Source: Alkaliphilus metalliredigens QYMF (GTDB taxonomy: Bacteria > Bacillota > Clostridia > Peptostreptococcales > Natronincolaceae). Taken from it: 64,000 nucleotides of DNA. Positions 44,722 to 54,176 of this stretch are shown piece by piece. The DNA is taken from NCBI RefSeq assembly GCF_000016985.1, contig NC_009633.1, forward strand, positions 992,001-1,056,000, written 5' to 3'. The number at the start of each line of letters is the position of its first letter. Position 1 is the stretch's first letter. A program made the position numbers and the translations under genes. The notes beneath the pieces were generated by a model, which was not told where the DNA came from, made no database searches, and saw nothing but the letters and a program-made list of their open reading frames with translations.

Positions 44722-44758
44722 TTGGTGAGAAACAGGAAGTACTCCTGTTTCTCACCAA
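44722..44758 (+). promoter_or_regulatory. Intercistronic hairpin arrB-arrD
   Basis: TTGGTGAGAAACAGGA / TCCTGTTTCTCACCAA, a perfect 16-bp stem with a 5-nt loop and no T run behind it. Likely protects the arrAB message or lowers expression of maturation genes. Confidence 0.7.
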
Positions 44759-44785
44759 AATTCTTTTAGAAATGAGGGAGATACC

Positions 44786-45463
44786 GTGGAAAATTTTCAA
44801 GTTCATGAACAGTTGAGATGTGCCATGTACAATTTGTTAGCACAGTGCTATAAAATGCCAGAAATAGCATTGAAGGAAGAAAAAGTAATTGAAACATTGG
44901 GAGAACTTTTACCCCTCATAAATGATGAAGCTGCTAACTATGTAAAGGAAATGATGGTTGAATTAAGCCAAGAAGGAAAACTAGAAGAAATTAAAAAAGA
45001 GTATCTAAAGTTATTTGTGGGACCTAAAACGCTTTTGGCCCCTCCTTATGGTTCTTTATATTTAGAAAACAAAGGGCAGGTAATGGGTCCATCAACCCAT
45101 GATGCAATGAGAATGTATCATGAAGCCGGCTTAGAGAAAGCAACAGATTTCAGAGAGCCTCCAGATCATATTCGTGTTGAATTAGAATTCATGTATTATT
45201 TAATTGCAAATGTAATCGAGTCCTGTGAAGATGGAAATTGGGATGGGGCAGAGAAATATGTTCAGCTACAATTAGAATTTTTGACAAAGCATATCGGTAG
45301 TTGGGTAAGACCTTTCACACAAAATGTAAATCAAAATGCCAAAACCAAGTTTTATCAAAACTTAGGATTAATCACAGAAATTTTTATTAGACAAGAGTGT
45401 GTGAAGGACAGTCTAGCCATGAAGGAAGAATTTATTGAACTTAAGCAGTCATCTAATAATTAG
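44786..45463 (+). CDS. arrD: TorD-family chaperone for ArrA
   Basis: 225 aa from GTG 44786 (GAGGGAG upstream). All-helical TorD/DmsD-type protein with EYLKLFVGPKTLLAPPYGSL and EPPDHIRVELEFMYYL motifs. Such proteins bind the Tat signal of a specific molybdoenzyme and hold it until the cofactor is inserted; neighbourhood makes ArrA the client. Confidence 0.88.
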   Translation: MENFQVHEQLRCAMYNLLAQCYKMPEIALKEEKVIETLGELLPLINDEAANYVKEMMVELSQEGKLEEIKKEYLKLFVGPKTLLAPPYGSLYLENKGQVMGPSTHDAMRMYHEAGLEKATDFREPPDHIRVELEFMYYLIANVIESCEDGNWDGAEKYVQLQLEFLTKHIGSWVRPFTQNVNQNAKTKFYQNLGLITEIFIRQECVKDSLAMKEEFIELKQSSNN

Positions 45464-45526
45464 GAATACCACAGTAAGTAAGATGTTATCAGGAAGAAGC
45501 AAATTCAGATGAGGAGGTAGAAGAAC

Positions 45527-46609
45527 TTGTTAATGAAATATTTGATGCAAAAGTTGATCATAGAAAACTATTCCAGTATTGATAAGAAACGCTGCCTTTA
45601 TCAGCGGAATCAAGCTGAACCCTGTCGCATCTGTCAAGATCATTGTCCTTCGGAAGCCATTTCTTTAACAAAGAGCTGTGTAGAGATTGATGAGGAGGTT
45701 TGTAAAGGATGCGGTATATGCAAAAGCACTTGTCCTTCTCAAGCCATCACATTAAAAGAGTTTGGTGAGGAAAAGAATTTACAAAATCTCAATCCAAATG
45801 AAGTCGTATTGATAGGCTGTAAGCAAGAAACAAGTGAAGGAAATATTTTGTTTCCTTGCTTAAATGGGTTGCATAAAGAATATTTAGTGATATTGATGTT
45901 GCTTATGAAAGGCAAAAGGATATACTTTAATGTAAGTCAGTGTGAGAATTGTTATATTGAAAAGGGGTGTCACTATTTCATCCAAGCCTTAACAAAGGCA
46001 GAAACCGTTATCAATGGCTTAGGAATGGACGCTAACATATCTCTTATTTATCACAAGGAAGATTTGCCAAGCTATACAACCCAGGTAATGTCTAGGAGAG
46101 AACTATTTACCCTATTCAAGGATGGATCGGTGCATATGACCTTAGACGCAACCAGTAGCATCTTAGGGAAAAATAATGTTAAGGATTTTAGAACTAGAAA
46201 CCTATTAGTTGATATGCTGAAGGAAGAAAATGATTTAAATAAAGAAGCACCACATCATTTTGAATCACTCTTTACAACCTGGAGTCTAGATTCCAAATGC
46301 AATGGGTGTGGTCTATGTGAAGCAGTGTGTCCATGGAAGGCATGGCAGATAGAGCGGTCAGATGAGGTAAATATCAGTCATCATGCAAGACGGTGCAGAT
46401 CCTGTACTCTTTGTCATGAACTATGCCCTCAGAAAGCCATTAACAAGGATGCTTTTTCTTTAAATTTACTAGCGGGGGCGGCAGTAAAGACAACGATTCC
46501 TCTGGTCAAATGCCATAATTGTAATAAAAAATATGTTCAAAAAACAAGTGAACAGCAATTGTGTAATACTTGTAGTAAAAGGAAAAAATTGAAAAAGTCT
46601 GTTATATAA
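45527..46609 (+). CDS. Multi-cluster 4Fe-4S protein of arr operon
   Basis: 360 aa from TTG 45527, 9 bp after AGGAGG. N-terminal ferredoxin-like pair (CRICQDHCP, CKGCGICKSTCP), a central domain with CKQE and CENCYIEKGC, a second pair (CNGCGLCEAVCPWKAW, CRSCTLCHELCP) and a C-terminal CHNC ... CNTC zinc/iron ribbon. Cytoplasmic by sequence (no signal or TM). Could feed electrons toward the reductase or assist cluster assembly like NapF; its presence together with absence of an ArrC is notable. Confidence 0.75.
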   Translation: MLMKYLMQKLIIENYSSIDKKRCLYQRNQAEPCRICQDHCPSEAISLTKSCVEIDEEVCKGCGICKSTCPSQAITLKEFGEEKNLQNLNPNEVVLIGCKQETSEGNILFPCLNGLHKEYLVILMLLMKGKRIYFNVSQCENCYIEKGCHYFIQALTKAETVINGLGMDANISLIYHKEDLPSYTTQVMSRRELFTLFKDGSVHMTLDATSSILGKNNVKDFRTRNLLVDMLKEENDLNKEAPHHFESLFTTWSLDSKCNGCGLCEAVCPWKAWQIERSDEVNISHHARRCRSCTLCHELCPQKAINKDAFSLNLLAGAAVKTTIPLVKCHNCNKKYVQKTSEQQLCNTCSKRKKLKKSVI

Positions 46610-46803
46610 AGAAATGGGAAAATAACAAAGAAACTCTGATATAATAAATGAAATGAGCAAGTCACCTTCTACGACGGTCAAAGTAGAAGAGTTTGGACAA
46701 GGTTTTGTCCAGTCAATTTGTAAAGAAGGATGAAGTGTGTTGAATTGGGAGGAAAATTTGTTCAAGCTAAAGAATGATATTGCAAGTAATGAGGAGGTAA
46801 AAT

Positions 46804-47013
46804 ATGTTTGGTAAATTAGGAATGCCTGAATTAGTGTTAATTTTTGCTGTTGCCCTTGTCATCTTTGGACCTTCAAAGCTACCTGAAATAGGGAAATCTC
46901 TTGGGAAAAGCATTAAGGAGTTTAAAAAATTCTCAAAGGAAATGAAGGATGATCTCTCTCTAGAGGAAAGGGAGACAAAAGATAAAGATACAGTGAAGGT
47001 CAAAGAAGAGTAA
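46804..47013 (+). CDS. tatA: Twin-arginine translocase TatA, copy 1
   Basis: 69 aa. One TM helix (LVLIFAVALVIFGPSKLPEI) with the FGPxKLP hinge, an amphipathic helix, then a charged tail. GAGGAGG upstream of ATG 46804. Forms the Tat pore for export of folded ArrAB. Confidence 0.93.
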   Translation: MFGKLGMPELVLIFAVALVIFGPSKLPEIGKSLGKSIKEFKKFSKEMKDDLSLEERETKDKDTVKVKEE

Positions 47014-47059
47014 CCAATACGATGACTGATGGGTTGATCCCTAAGAAAGGGAGGATAAA

Positions 47060-48082
47060 ATGAAAGTTGTTAAAACGGAAGAAGCAGTGGGAATGGTATT
47101 AGGCCATGATATAACAGAAATTGTACCCGGCGCCTTTAAGGGAGTGGCTTTTAAAAAAGGGCATGTGATTAAGTCTGAGGATATCGAAAGGCTACTACGA
47201 ATTGGAAAAGAACATATTTATATATTTGAAATGAAGGAAAATGAAATTCACGAAGATGAGGCAGCCATTAGCCTAGGAAAATTAGTGTGTGGGGAAGGAA
47301 TTCACTTTACAGAGCCCCGTGAGGGGAAGATCAATATCCTTGCAAAGGAAAAAGGTCTTTTAAAGATTGATCGAGATTTATTGGATGCTGTCAATGACTT
47401 AGGGGATATTTGCTTGGCTACAATCCATGGGAATCGATCCATTGAGAAGGATGGACTGATTGGTGGGTGTCGTGTGATTCCCTTAACGATCCACAAGGAG
47501 AAAATAGAATCAGCAGCAGAAATTTTAAAGGACAAGAAACCCATGCTCCAAGTAAAGCCATTTAAGAGGCTGAAAACCGCTGTCATTGTCACTGGAAGTG
47601 AAGTGTATAAAGGAAGAATAGAAGATAAGTTTGGTCCGGTGATTGAAAAAAAGATCGCTGCCTTTGATTCCGAAATTATTGATAAGACGATTGTTCCAGA
47701 CGAGCTAGATGTCATCAAAGATAATATATTAAAATGCAAGGACATGGGGGCTGAACTCATTATTGTGACTGGGGGCATGTCAGTAGATCCCGATGATAAA
47801 ACACCAGGAGCCATTAAGGCAACGGGAGCAGATATCATCGCCTATGGCACACCGGTTTTACCGGGAGCCATGTTATTGTTTGCATATTTAGATGGTGTTC
47901 CAGTATTTGGATTACCAGGATGCGTCATGTTTGCCCATACAACAGCCTTTGATATTTTACTGCCAAGGGTGTTTGCAGGAGAAAAAATTGTGCGCAAAGA
48001 CATTACCCGTATGGGATATGGTGGGCAGTGCTTAAAATGCGAAGTTTGCACTTTCCCAAATTGTCACTTTGGGAAGTATTAA
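47060..48082 (+). CDS. Molybdopterin-binding protein (MoaB/Mog domain)
   Basis: 340 aa. The C-terminal half holds a MoCF-biosynthesis fold with TAVIVTGSEVYKGRIED, IVTGGMSVDPDDKTPGAI and GVPVFGLPGCVMF. It ends in an unusual Cys cluster (CLKCEVCTFPNCHFG) that may carry Fe-S or zinc. The N-terminal ~100 residues are not the MoeA type. Probably acts in metal insertion or in handing the cofactor to ArrA. Confidence 0.82.
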   Translation: MKVVKTEEAVGMVLGHDITEIVPGAFKGVAFKKGHVIKSEDIERLLRIGKEHIYIFEMKENEIHEDEAAISLGKLVCGEGIHFTEPREGKINILAKEKGLLKIDRDLLDAVNDLGDICLATIHGNRSIEKDGLIGGCRVIPLTIHKEKIESAAEILKDKKPMLQVKPFKRLKTAVIVTGSEVYKGRIEDKFGPVIEKKIAAFDSEIIDKTIVPDELDVIKDNILKCKDMGAELIIVTGGMSVDPDDKTPGAIKATGADIIAYGTPVLPGAMLLFAYLDGVPVFGLPGCVMFAHTTAFDILLPRVFAGEKIVRKDITRMGYGGQCLKCEVCTFPNCHFGKY

Positions 48083-48093
48083 GGAGGAAGTAA

Positions 48094-49329
48094 ATGCGAA
48101 CTAATATTTCGTTAGAAGAAGCATTAGAAATATTATTAAAGGAAAGCAATCAAACGGAACCGATTCATGTGCCATTGATGGACAGTTTAGGGAGCGTCTT
48201 GGCGGAAGAGATCCTGTCAGATATGAACATGCCTCCCTTCGATAAGTCCCCTTTAGATGGATATGCTGTTTGTTCAGAGGATATAAAGGGAGTATCAAAG
48301 GAAAATCCCATTAGGTTAAACGTAATTGATTTTGTCCCAGCAGGATATGTATCGGAAAAAACCATCAGTAAGGGACAGGCAATACGAATTATGACAGGTG
48401 CGAAAATACCTGAGGGAGCCGATGTGATCATTCGATTTGAAGACACAGACTTTACTGATGATTCAGTAACCATATATACTGCCTATTCTACTGGAAGCAA
48501 TATTAGTAAAATGGGAGAAGATATGAAAATTGGAGATAGCGTAATCCAAGAGGGAACCGTAATAGACGCCCCAGAGATCGGAATACTAGCTACATTAGGA
48601 AAAAGCTTTGTACAGGTGTATCGTAAGCCAAGAATAGCCATACTGTCAACTGGAGACGAGCTAATCGATATACAACAACCATTAGTAGATGGGAAGATTA
48701 GAAATAGTAACTCTTATACAGTTGCTGCTCAAATAAAGAAGGTGGGAGCAAAGCCACTAATGCTAGGTATTTGTGATGATGGCATTGACACCATCGTTGA
48801 AAAACTTAAGTCTGCCTTAGGCTGGGCAGATATGATCATCACAACGGGAGGGGTTTCCGTAGGGGACTGTGATCTAGTGAAGGAAGCATTTCAAGAGGCC
48901 GGAGCAGAAATGTTGTTTTGGAGAGTTAGAATGAAACCTGGAACACCAATTGCTGTAGCTAAATATGGAAATAAGCTGATCTTTGGACTATCGGGAAATC
49001 CTGCCGCTGCTTATATTACCTTTGAACAATTTGTTCGCCCTATTATTTTGAAACAAATGGGAAGACAAAAATATAAGTTAATGGAAGTCGAAAGTATATT
49101 AGAAAACGGATTTACGAAAACAAGTAGTCAAAATCGCTTTGTTCGAGCTCATACATTTTATCAAGATGGGAAATATTATACCCAGTTCCCAGAAAAACAC
49201 AGTTCAGGGGTACTTTCTAGTCTATCTGGAACAAACTCTTTATTTTATGTTCCATCAGGGACAGGTCCTCATGAGGCAGGAGATAAAGTAAAAGTGCAAC
49301 TATTAGACCACCCGGAGGTGTTAAAATGA
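48094..49329 (+). CDS. moeA: Molybdopterin molybdenumtransferase MoeA
   Basis: 411 aa, full-length. MPPFDKSPLDGYAV near 50, RIMTGAKIPEGAD near 100, PRIAILSTGDEL and ITTGGVSVGDCD in the MogA-like domain, LIFGLSGNPAAAY near 310. Ligates molybdate to adenylylated molybdopterin. GGAGG before ATG; its stop overlaps the mobB start (ATGA). Confidence 0.94.
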   Translation: MRTNISLEEALEILLKESNQTEPIHVPLMDSLGSVLAEEILSDMNMPPFDKSPLDGYAVCSEDIKGVSKENPIRLNVIDFVPAGYVSEKTISKGQAIRIMTGAKIPEGADVIIRFEDTDFTDDSVTIYTAYSTGSNISKMGEDMKIGDSVIQEGTVIDAPEIGILATLGKSFVQVYRKPRIAILSTGDELIDIQQPLVDGKIRNSNSYTVAAQIKKVGAKPLMLGICDDGIDTIVEKLKSALGWADMIITTGGVSVGDCDLVKEAFQEAGAEMLFWRVRMKPGTPIAVAKYGNKLIFGLSGNPAAAYITFEQFVRPIILKQMGRQKYKLMEVESILENGFTKTSSQNRFVRAHTFYQDGKYYTQFPEKHSSGVLSSLSGTNSLFYVPSGTGPHEAGDKVKVQLLDHPEVLK

Positions 49330-49817
49330 TACCAGTATTTTCAATTGTAGGAAAGAACTCAAATACAGGCAAAACAACGGTTTTATGCAATATTATTGGA
49401 GAGTTAAAAGCTAGGGGTTATCGAGTTGCTACCATTAAACATGATGTCCATGGCTTTGATATTGATCATCCAGGCAAGGATACATGGAAGCATGGGCAAG
49501 CGGGGTCAGATATTGTTATGATCTCATCTCCAGAGAAGTTTGCCATGATCGAAAAGGTTCAAGAGGAATATACCTTAGATGAAATCCTTGAAAAAATAAC
49601 CAATGTGGATATTGTCATCACTGAAGGATATAAAAGAGAAAACAAACCTAAATTAGAGGTATTTAGATCAGCGGCAGCGAAGGAACTTTTATGTGAAGAA
49701 CATGAGCTATTCGCTCTTGTTACTGATGTGTCCTTTGAAAAGAGTATTCCCCAGTTTAGTTTTGAAGAAATTTCTCAACTGGTTGACTTGATTGAGGCTA
49801 GGTTTTTACAGAAATAA
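49326..49817 (+). CDS. mobB: Molybdopterin-guanine dinucleotide biosynthesis adaptor MobB
   Basis: 163 aa. P-loop FSIVGKNSNTGKTTVL and ATIKHDVHGFDIDHPGKDTW, ITEGYKRE: standard MobB. GTP-binding helper of MobA. Starts inside the moeA stop codon, so translationally coupled. Confidence 0.93.
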   Translation: MIPVFSIVGKNSNTGKTTVLCNIIGELKARGYRVATIKHDVHGFDIDHPGKDTWKHGQAGSDIVMISSPEKFAMIEKVQEEYTLDEILEKITNVDIVITEGYKRENKPKLEVFRSAAAKELLCEEHELFALVTDVSFEKSIPQFSFEEISQLVDLIEARFLQK

Positions 49818-49873
49818 AAGGTTAAATAAGAATGAAAAAACCACATCTAGTATAAATAAGGGGAGGGATTTTG

Positions 49874-50044
49874 ATGTTTGGTAAATTAGGAATGCCTGAA
49901 TTAGTAGTGATTTTAGTGATTGCTCTTGTGATATTTGGTCCAGCAAAGTTGCCTGAGATTGGTAAAGCCTTCGGAAGAGGGATATCAGAATTTAAAAGTC
50001 ATGCGAAAAAGATTTCAGAGGATGTAGACGAAGACGAAAAATAA
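49874..50044 (+). CDS. tatA: Twin-arginine translocase TatA, copy 2
   Basis: 56 aa. Begins MFGKLGMPELVVILVIALVI and shares FGPAKLPEIGK with the first copy; the N-terminal 20 residues are nearly the same, so this is a duplicated gene. GGGAGGG 7-13 bp upstream of ATG 49874. Sits directly upstream of tatC, the usual Tat operon order. Confidence 0.92.
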   Translation: MFGKLGMPELVVILVIALVIFGPAKLPEIGKAFGRGISEFKSHAKKISEDVDEDEK

Positions 50045-50046
50045 GA

Positions 50047-50088
50047 AGAAAGGTGCTACTTAACGTAGTGCCTTCTACGTTTTTTGTT
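50047..50088 (+). terminator. Hairpin between tatA2 and tatC
   Basis: AAGGTGCTAC / GTAGTGCCTT stem, then CTACG and a run of six T's. Could be an attenuator, since tatC follows at 50109. Confidence 0.6.
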
Positions 50089-50108
50089 AACGTAAGGGAG
50101 GATTTTAC

Positions 50109-50828
50109 ATGGAAGACATGCGAATGTCATTGATTAATCATTTAGATGAGCTAAGAAAAAGAGTCATCATCATCAGCTTAGCAATTATCGTGGGTTCTTT
50201 AGTGAGTTATGCCTATATTGACTTGATTATCGACCTGATTGTAAAACCAGCAAAGAATCTAGAATTTATTTATTTAAGCCCTCCTGAATTGTTTTTAGCC
50301 TACGTAAAAATTTCCTTAGCTGTAGGGGCCATGATTGCCTCACCAATTGTACTCGTACAAATTTGGTTGTTTATAAAACCTGGGCTGAAGAAGAGAGAGC
50401 GTAAATATTTACTTTTTGCACTGTTTATGGGAATTGTATTTTTTGCAATGGGAACTAGCTTTGCTTACTTTATTATTATACCTATGACCATTGATTTTTT
50501 TGTGAAAATGGCTGTTGATGGGATTGCCCCGTTATTTTCCTTTGCAAACTATATTAGTTTTTGTAGTTCTTTGTTATTTTCATTTGGCTTAGTTTTTCAA
50601 TTACCCCTATTAATTATATTATTAAGTCAACTGAATCTGGTATCGTCAAAAACCTTCAAAGGCTATAGAAAAATATTTGTGTTACTCATCTTCATTGTGG
50701 CAGCAGTGCTAACACCACCAGATGTTGTATCTCAAGTATTGATGGCGGGACCAATGATTTTATTGTATGAATTTAGTGTGATGATAGCTGTGATTATTGA
50801 AAAAAGAAGGCGAAAAAAGAAGAAATAA
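50109..50828 (+). CDS. tatC: Twin-arginine translocase TatC
   Basis: 239 aa, six TM helices. Opens with MSLINHLDELRKRVIII (the signal-recognition N-terminus with conserved HLxELRxR), has the cytoplasmic FIKPGLKKRERKY loop and the late AVLTPPDVVSQ motif. Recognises the twin-arginine signal of ArrA. No other Tat substrate gene is in the window. Confidence 0.95.
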   Translation: MEDMRMSLINHLDELRKRVIIISLAIIVGSLVSYAYIDLIIDLIVKPAKNLEFIYLSPPELFLAYVKISLAVGAMIASPIVLVQIWLFIKPGLKKRERKYLLFALFMGIVFFAMGTSFAYFIIIPMTIDFFVKMAVDGIAPLFSFANYISFCSSLLFSFGLVFQLPLLIILLSQLNLVSSKTFKGYRKIFVLLIFIVAAVLTPPDVVSQVLMAGPMILLYEFSVMIAVIIEKRRRKKKK

Positions 50829-50895
50829 ATAAGTAAAATAGAATCAAATCAAATAAGGAAAACAAACATGACAAAGGATCAAAGGACGGGATGAA

Positions 50896-51681
50896 ATGGA
50901 TTATATTAAAACAGTCACAATTCAAAAGGTCAATAATCAGGCAATGGAATCCATGGAAGATACAGTGGTTGTGGAATACCCTTTTACAATTTTTATAAAT
51001 GGTGAAGAATTTATTACCTTATTATGCTCTCCAAGTGGACTTGAATATTTAGCCGTAGGATTCTTGGTTTCTGAAGGTATTATCAAGTCAAAGAAGAATA
51101 TAGAAAAAGTAGTCTTAGACGAAGAAAAAGGCCATGCCTATATTGATTTGATTAGTAAAACCGACTTTGCTGAGAAGCTATCTGGTAAGAGAACAGTGAC
51201 CACTGGATGTGGAAAGGGTACAATTTTTTATAATGTATTGGATTCATTAGGGACACATTCTATTAAAAGTGATATGAAGGTGAAGGCGGAGTCGATTTTA
51301 AACTTATCGAGTCTGTTAAATCAAAACTCCCAGTTATTTAAGGAGACGGGAGGGGTCCATAGTTGTGCTCTTTGTAGTGAAGACGAAATAGTCATGTTCC
51401 ACGAGGATGTTGGCAGACATAATGCCTTGGACAAAATTGTGGGAGAGGCATTTTTGAAGGAAATTAGTCTAGAGGATAAAATACTGATTACCAGTGGGAG
51501 GATTTCTTCAGAAATGATTATCAAAACTGCAAAAAGAAAAATTCCGATCTTAGTATCCCGATCGGCACCAACAGATCTTTCCGTAGGAATTGCAAAGGAG
51601 CTGGACCTGACACTCATTGGATTTGCAAGAGCTAAAAGAATGAATATTTACCATGGAGAAGATAGAATCCTAATCCCTTAA
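50896..51681 (+). CDS. fdhD: FdhD-type sulfurtransferase
   Basis: 261 aa. Motifs EYPFTIFINGEEF, CSPSGLEYLAVGFLVSEG, VTTGCGKGTIF and GGVHSCALC, FHEDVGRHNALDKI, ILITSGRISSEMI. E. coli FdhD uses a CxxC pair to pass sulfur to the Mo centre of formate dehydrogenase; here that site is GCGKG with a single Cys. No formate dehydrogenase gene is near, so it may sulfurate the ArrA cofactor. Confidence 0.92.
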   Translation: MDYIKTVTIQKVNNQAMESMEDTVVVEYPFTIFINGEEFITLLCSPSGLEYLAVGFLVSEGIIKSKKNIEKVVLDEEKGHAYIDLISKTDFAEKLSGKRTVTTGCGKGTIFYNVLDSLGTHSIKSDMKVKAESILNLSSLLNQNSQLFKETGGVHSCALCSEDEIVMFHEDVGRHNALDKIVGEAFLKEISLEDKILITSGRISSEMIIKTAKRKIPILVSRSAPTDLSVGIAKELDLTLIGFARAKRMNIYHGEDRILIP

Positions 51682-51748
51682 GAGGGCTTTAAATAGTAGT
51701 AGTCACAATTTCCAACCTGAAAAGTAGAAGCATTACTTTCAAAGTCAT

Positions 51749-51786
51749 TTAAACCCCTGTAATGTTTATCATTACAGGGGTTTAAA
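51749..51786. terminator. Bidirectional terminator fdhD / pnp1
   Basis: AAACCCCTGTAATG / CATTACAGGGGTTT perfect 14-bp stem with a 5-nt loop between convergent genes; end of the arsenic island. Confidence 0.9.
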
Positions 51787-51834
51787 TTATTTTTCATTGG
51801 ATTTTCATTCAATTAAATATTCTTAAGCAATCAC

Positions 51835-53943
51835 TTATTCAACTTTATTTGGAGCTTCTTTTTCTGGTTTTGGCAATAAGGCCTTTCGAGATAGGCCTAT
51901 TTTTCCTTGGGGGTTAATCTCCATTAACTTAACTTCAATTAGGTCACCCTCAGCAAGGACATCTGCAACCTTAGCCACTCTTTCGTGGGCAAGATTAGAG
52001 ATGTGAACTAATCCTTCTTTGCCCGGTAATATTTCTACGAAGGCACCAAAATCCATGATTTTGATTACTTTTCCTGTGTACACTTCGCCTACAACAGGGT
52101 CTTTAACGATGAGTTCGATCATTTCTAATGCCACTCTAGCAGATTCTTGATCCGGTGCCGCGATATAGATTGTCCCATCATTTTCAATATTAATCTTAAC
52201 ACCAGTCTCATCAATAATCTTATTAATGACCTTGCCACCGGCACCGATTACTTCTCTGACTTTGTCAGGATGAACTTTTAACTTAGTTACCTGAGGGGCA
52301 TAGGCAGATAATTCAGTTCTAGGGCTGGTAATGGCTTCCTTCATCTTATTTAAAATATGGGTTCTTCCAATTTTAGCCTGGGCCAGGGCTGTTTCCATAA
52401 TGTTTCTATCGATTCCTGCTATTTTAATATCCATTTGCAGGGCAGTAATACCATTTTCAGTACCTGCTACCTTTAAGTCCATGTCTCCTAAGGCGTCTTC
52501 CATCCCTTGGATGTCAGAGAGGATGGCAATTTGGCCTTCCTCTTTAATCAGTCCCATGGCGATTCCCGCTACCATACCTTTAATTGGCACACCGGCATCC
52601 ATTAAGGAAAGGGTGCTACCACAAACACTTGCCTGGGAAGAAGATCCATTGCACGCAAGAACTTCTGAAACCAGTCGAATGGCATAAGGAAAATCCTCTT
52701 TGCATGGAATCATTGGTTTAAGCGCTCTTTCAACTAAGGCACCATGACCAATTTCTCTTCTGCTTGGACCCCTCATGAATCGAGTCTCCCCAACACTATA
52801 GGGAGGGAAGTTGTAATGATGCATATATCGCTTTTCATCTTCTTCACCGAGACCATCAATCCGTTGTGCGTCTCTTAAGTCCCCTAGGGTCGTAACCGTT
52901 AATACCTGTGTTTCACCCCTGGTGAATAAGCCTGTACCATGGGTTCTTGGTAAGATACCTACCTCGCTAGATATGGGTCTGATCTCATCTAGTTTACGAT
53001 TGTCCGGGCGAATACCCTCGGAAGTAATCATTTTACGTGTTTCTACTTTAATTTGTTTTGACAGGATCGTATTAACTTCTTTTGAACGACCTTCGTATTT
53101 TTCCTCAAAATAGTCCAGGGCTTCAGCGGAAATAGCCTTGATATTTTCATTTCGCTCTGTCTTATCAACGGTTTTAATGGCATTTGCTAATTTTGTGTCT
53201 AAGAAGCTTACAACCTCGGCCAAGAGCTCCGAGTCTGTTTCCTTAACAATGACTTCAGATTTAGGTTTTCCTACCTCTGACACAATGTGTTCGATAAAAG
53301 TAACTATTTTTTTGATTTCTTCATGGGCAAACATAATGGCATCTAAGATTTGAGCCTCTGTTAATTCATTGGCCCCGGCTTCGATCATCATCACTGCATC
53401 CTTGGTCCCAGAAACGATGAGCTCTAGCTCACTAAGTTCTTTTTGTTCGCTGGTGGGGTTTACAATATATTCACCGTCAATCATACCAACTGAAACAGAA
53501 GCCGTAGGTCCCATAAATGGAATATTAGAGACAGATAGGGCAATTGAAGAACCGATCATTGCGCTAATATCAGGGGGACAATCTTGGTCTACGGATAAAA
53601 CAGTGGCAATCACTTGGACATCATTATGATATCCCTTTGGGAAAAGGGGTCTAATGGGTCTATCAATTAACCTAGCAGTTAATGTTGCTTTTTCACTAGG
53701 TCTGCTTTCTCTTTTGATAAAGCCACCGGGTATTTTGCCAACAGCATATAATTTTTCTTCGTAATCACAGCTCAATGGGAAGAAATCTAGTCCTTCCTTA
53801 GGCTCCTTAGATGCACAAGCCGTAACTAAAACAAAGGTATCTCCGTATTTAATCATACAAGACCCCTGGGCAAGCTCAGCTACTTTACCAAGTTCAACAA
53901 CAAAAGGTCTGCCTCCAAGCTCCATTTCAAAAGTTCTTATCAT
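51835..53943 (-). CDS. pnp: Polynucleotide phosphorylase, copy 1
   Basis: 702 aa, full-length. Two RNase PH-like domains (about 10-230 and 320-550), with [20 protein letters not shown] and [19 protein letters not shown] domain with [21 protein letters not shown]1 domain [20 protein letters not shown]. 3'-5' phosphorolytic RNA decay enzyme. Differs from copy 2 at Glu/Lys in MIDG[EK]YIVNP and at the last residues (APNKVE). Not next to rpsO, its usual neighbour. Confidence 0.96.
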   Translation of the reverse strand: MIRTFEMELGGRPFVVELGKVAELAQGSCMIKYGDTFVLVTACASKEPKEGLDFFPLSCDYEEKLYAVGKIPGGFIKRESRPSEKATLTARLIDRPIRPLFPKGYHNDVQVIATVLSVDQDCPPDISAMIGSSIALSVSNIPFMGPTASVSVGMIDGEYIVNPTSEQKELSELELIVSGTKDAVMMIEAGANELTEAQILDAIMFAHEEIKKIVTFIEHIVSEVGKPKSEVIVKETDSELLAEVVSFLDTKLANAIKTVDKTERNENIKAISAEALDYFEEKYEGRSKEVNTILSKQIKVETRKMITSEGIRPDNRKLDEIRPISSEVGILPRTHGTGLFTRGETQVLTVTTLGDLRDAQRIDGLGEEDEKRYMHHYNFPPYSVGETRFMRGPSRREIGHGALVERALKPMIPCKEDFPYAIRLVSEVLACNGSSSQASVCGSTLSLMDAGVPIKGMVAGIAMGLIKEEGQIAILSDIQGMEDALGDMDLKVAGTENGITALQMDIKIAGIDRNIMETALAQAKIGRTHILNKMKEAITSPRTELSAYAPQVTKLKVHPDKVREVIGAGGKVINKIIDETGVKINIENDGTIYIAAPDQESARVALEMIELIVKDPVVGEVYTGKVIKIMDFGAFVEILPGKEGLVHISNLAHERVAKVADVLAEGDLIEVKLMEINPQGKIGLSRKALLPKPEKEAPNKVE

Positions 53944-54134
53944 GTAAAATCACTCCATTTTCTTATTATTTTCAGTTCTATATGTAATACTCTTGTCCAC
54001 TAAGTAGATAGAGAATATAAAAAATCATTATTTTAAACCTTTTCATGGGTAGGTTTATGATTTCCTTCTTCCAATATTTTATTGTTTCAATTATAACGAT
54101 TTATAATCTAGGTATATTATAACAAAGTAAAATA
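51986..54134. repeat. 2149-bp near-identical direct repeat, unit 1
   Basis: Matches 59034-61182 (offset 7048) with three mismatches by eye (53470, 53472, 53863). It covers most of pnp, its leader and its operator. Outside this tract the copies differ strongly. Confidence 0.9.
54090..54107. promoter_or_regulatory. Palindromic operator, site A (pnp1)
   Basis: ATTATAA-CGAT-TTATAAT, 8 bp downstream of the pnp1 -10 box. Confidence 0.65.
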
Positions 54135-54144
54135 GATAAAACAA
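54116..54144 (-). promoter_or_regulatory. pnp1 promoter
   Basis: On the minus strand TTGTTT, 17 bp, TATAAT. Confidence 0.7.
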
Positions 54145-54176
54145 ATAAATTTACAACTCCAATGATTGAAATATGA

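Noticed and set aside
52331-53629. Four open frames on the + strand opposite pnp1 (and identical ones opposite pnp2)
   Set aside because: They are antisense shadows of a highly conserved PNPase gene, with no RBS and no family resemblance; their duplication just follows the pnp duplication.
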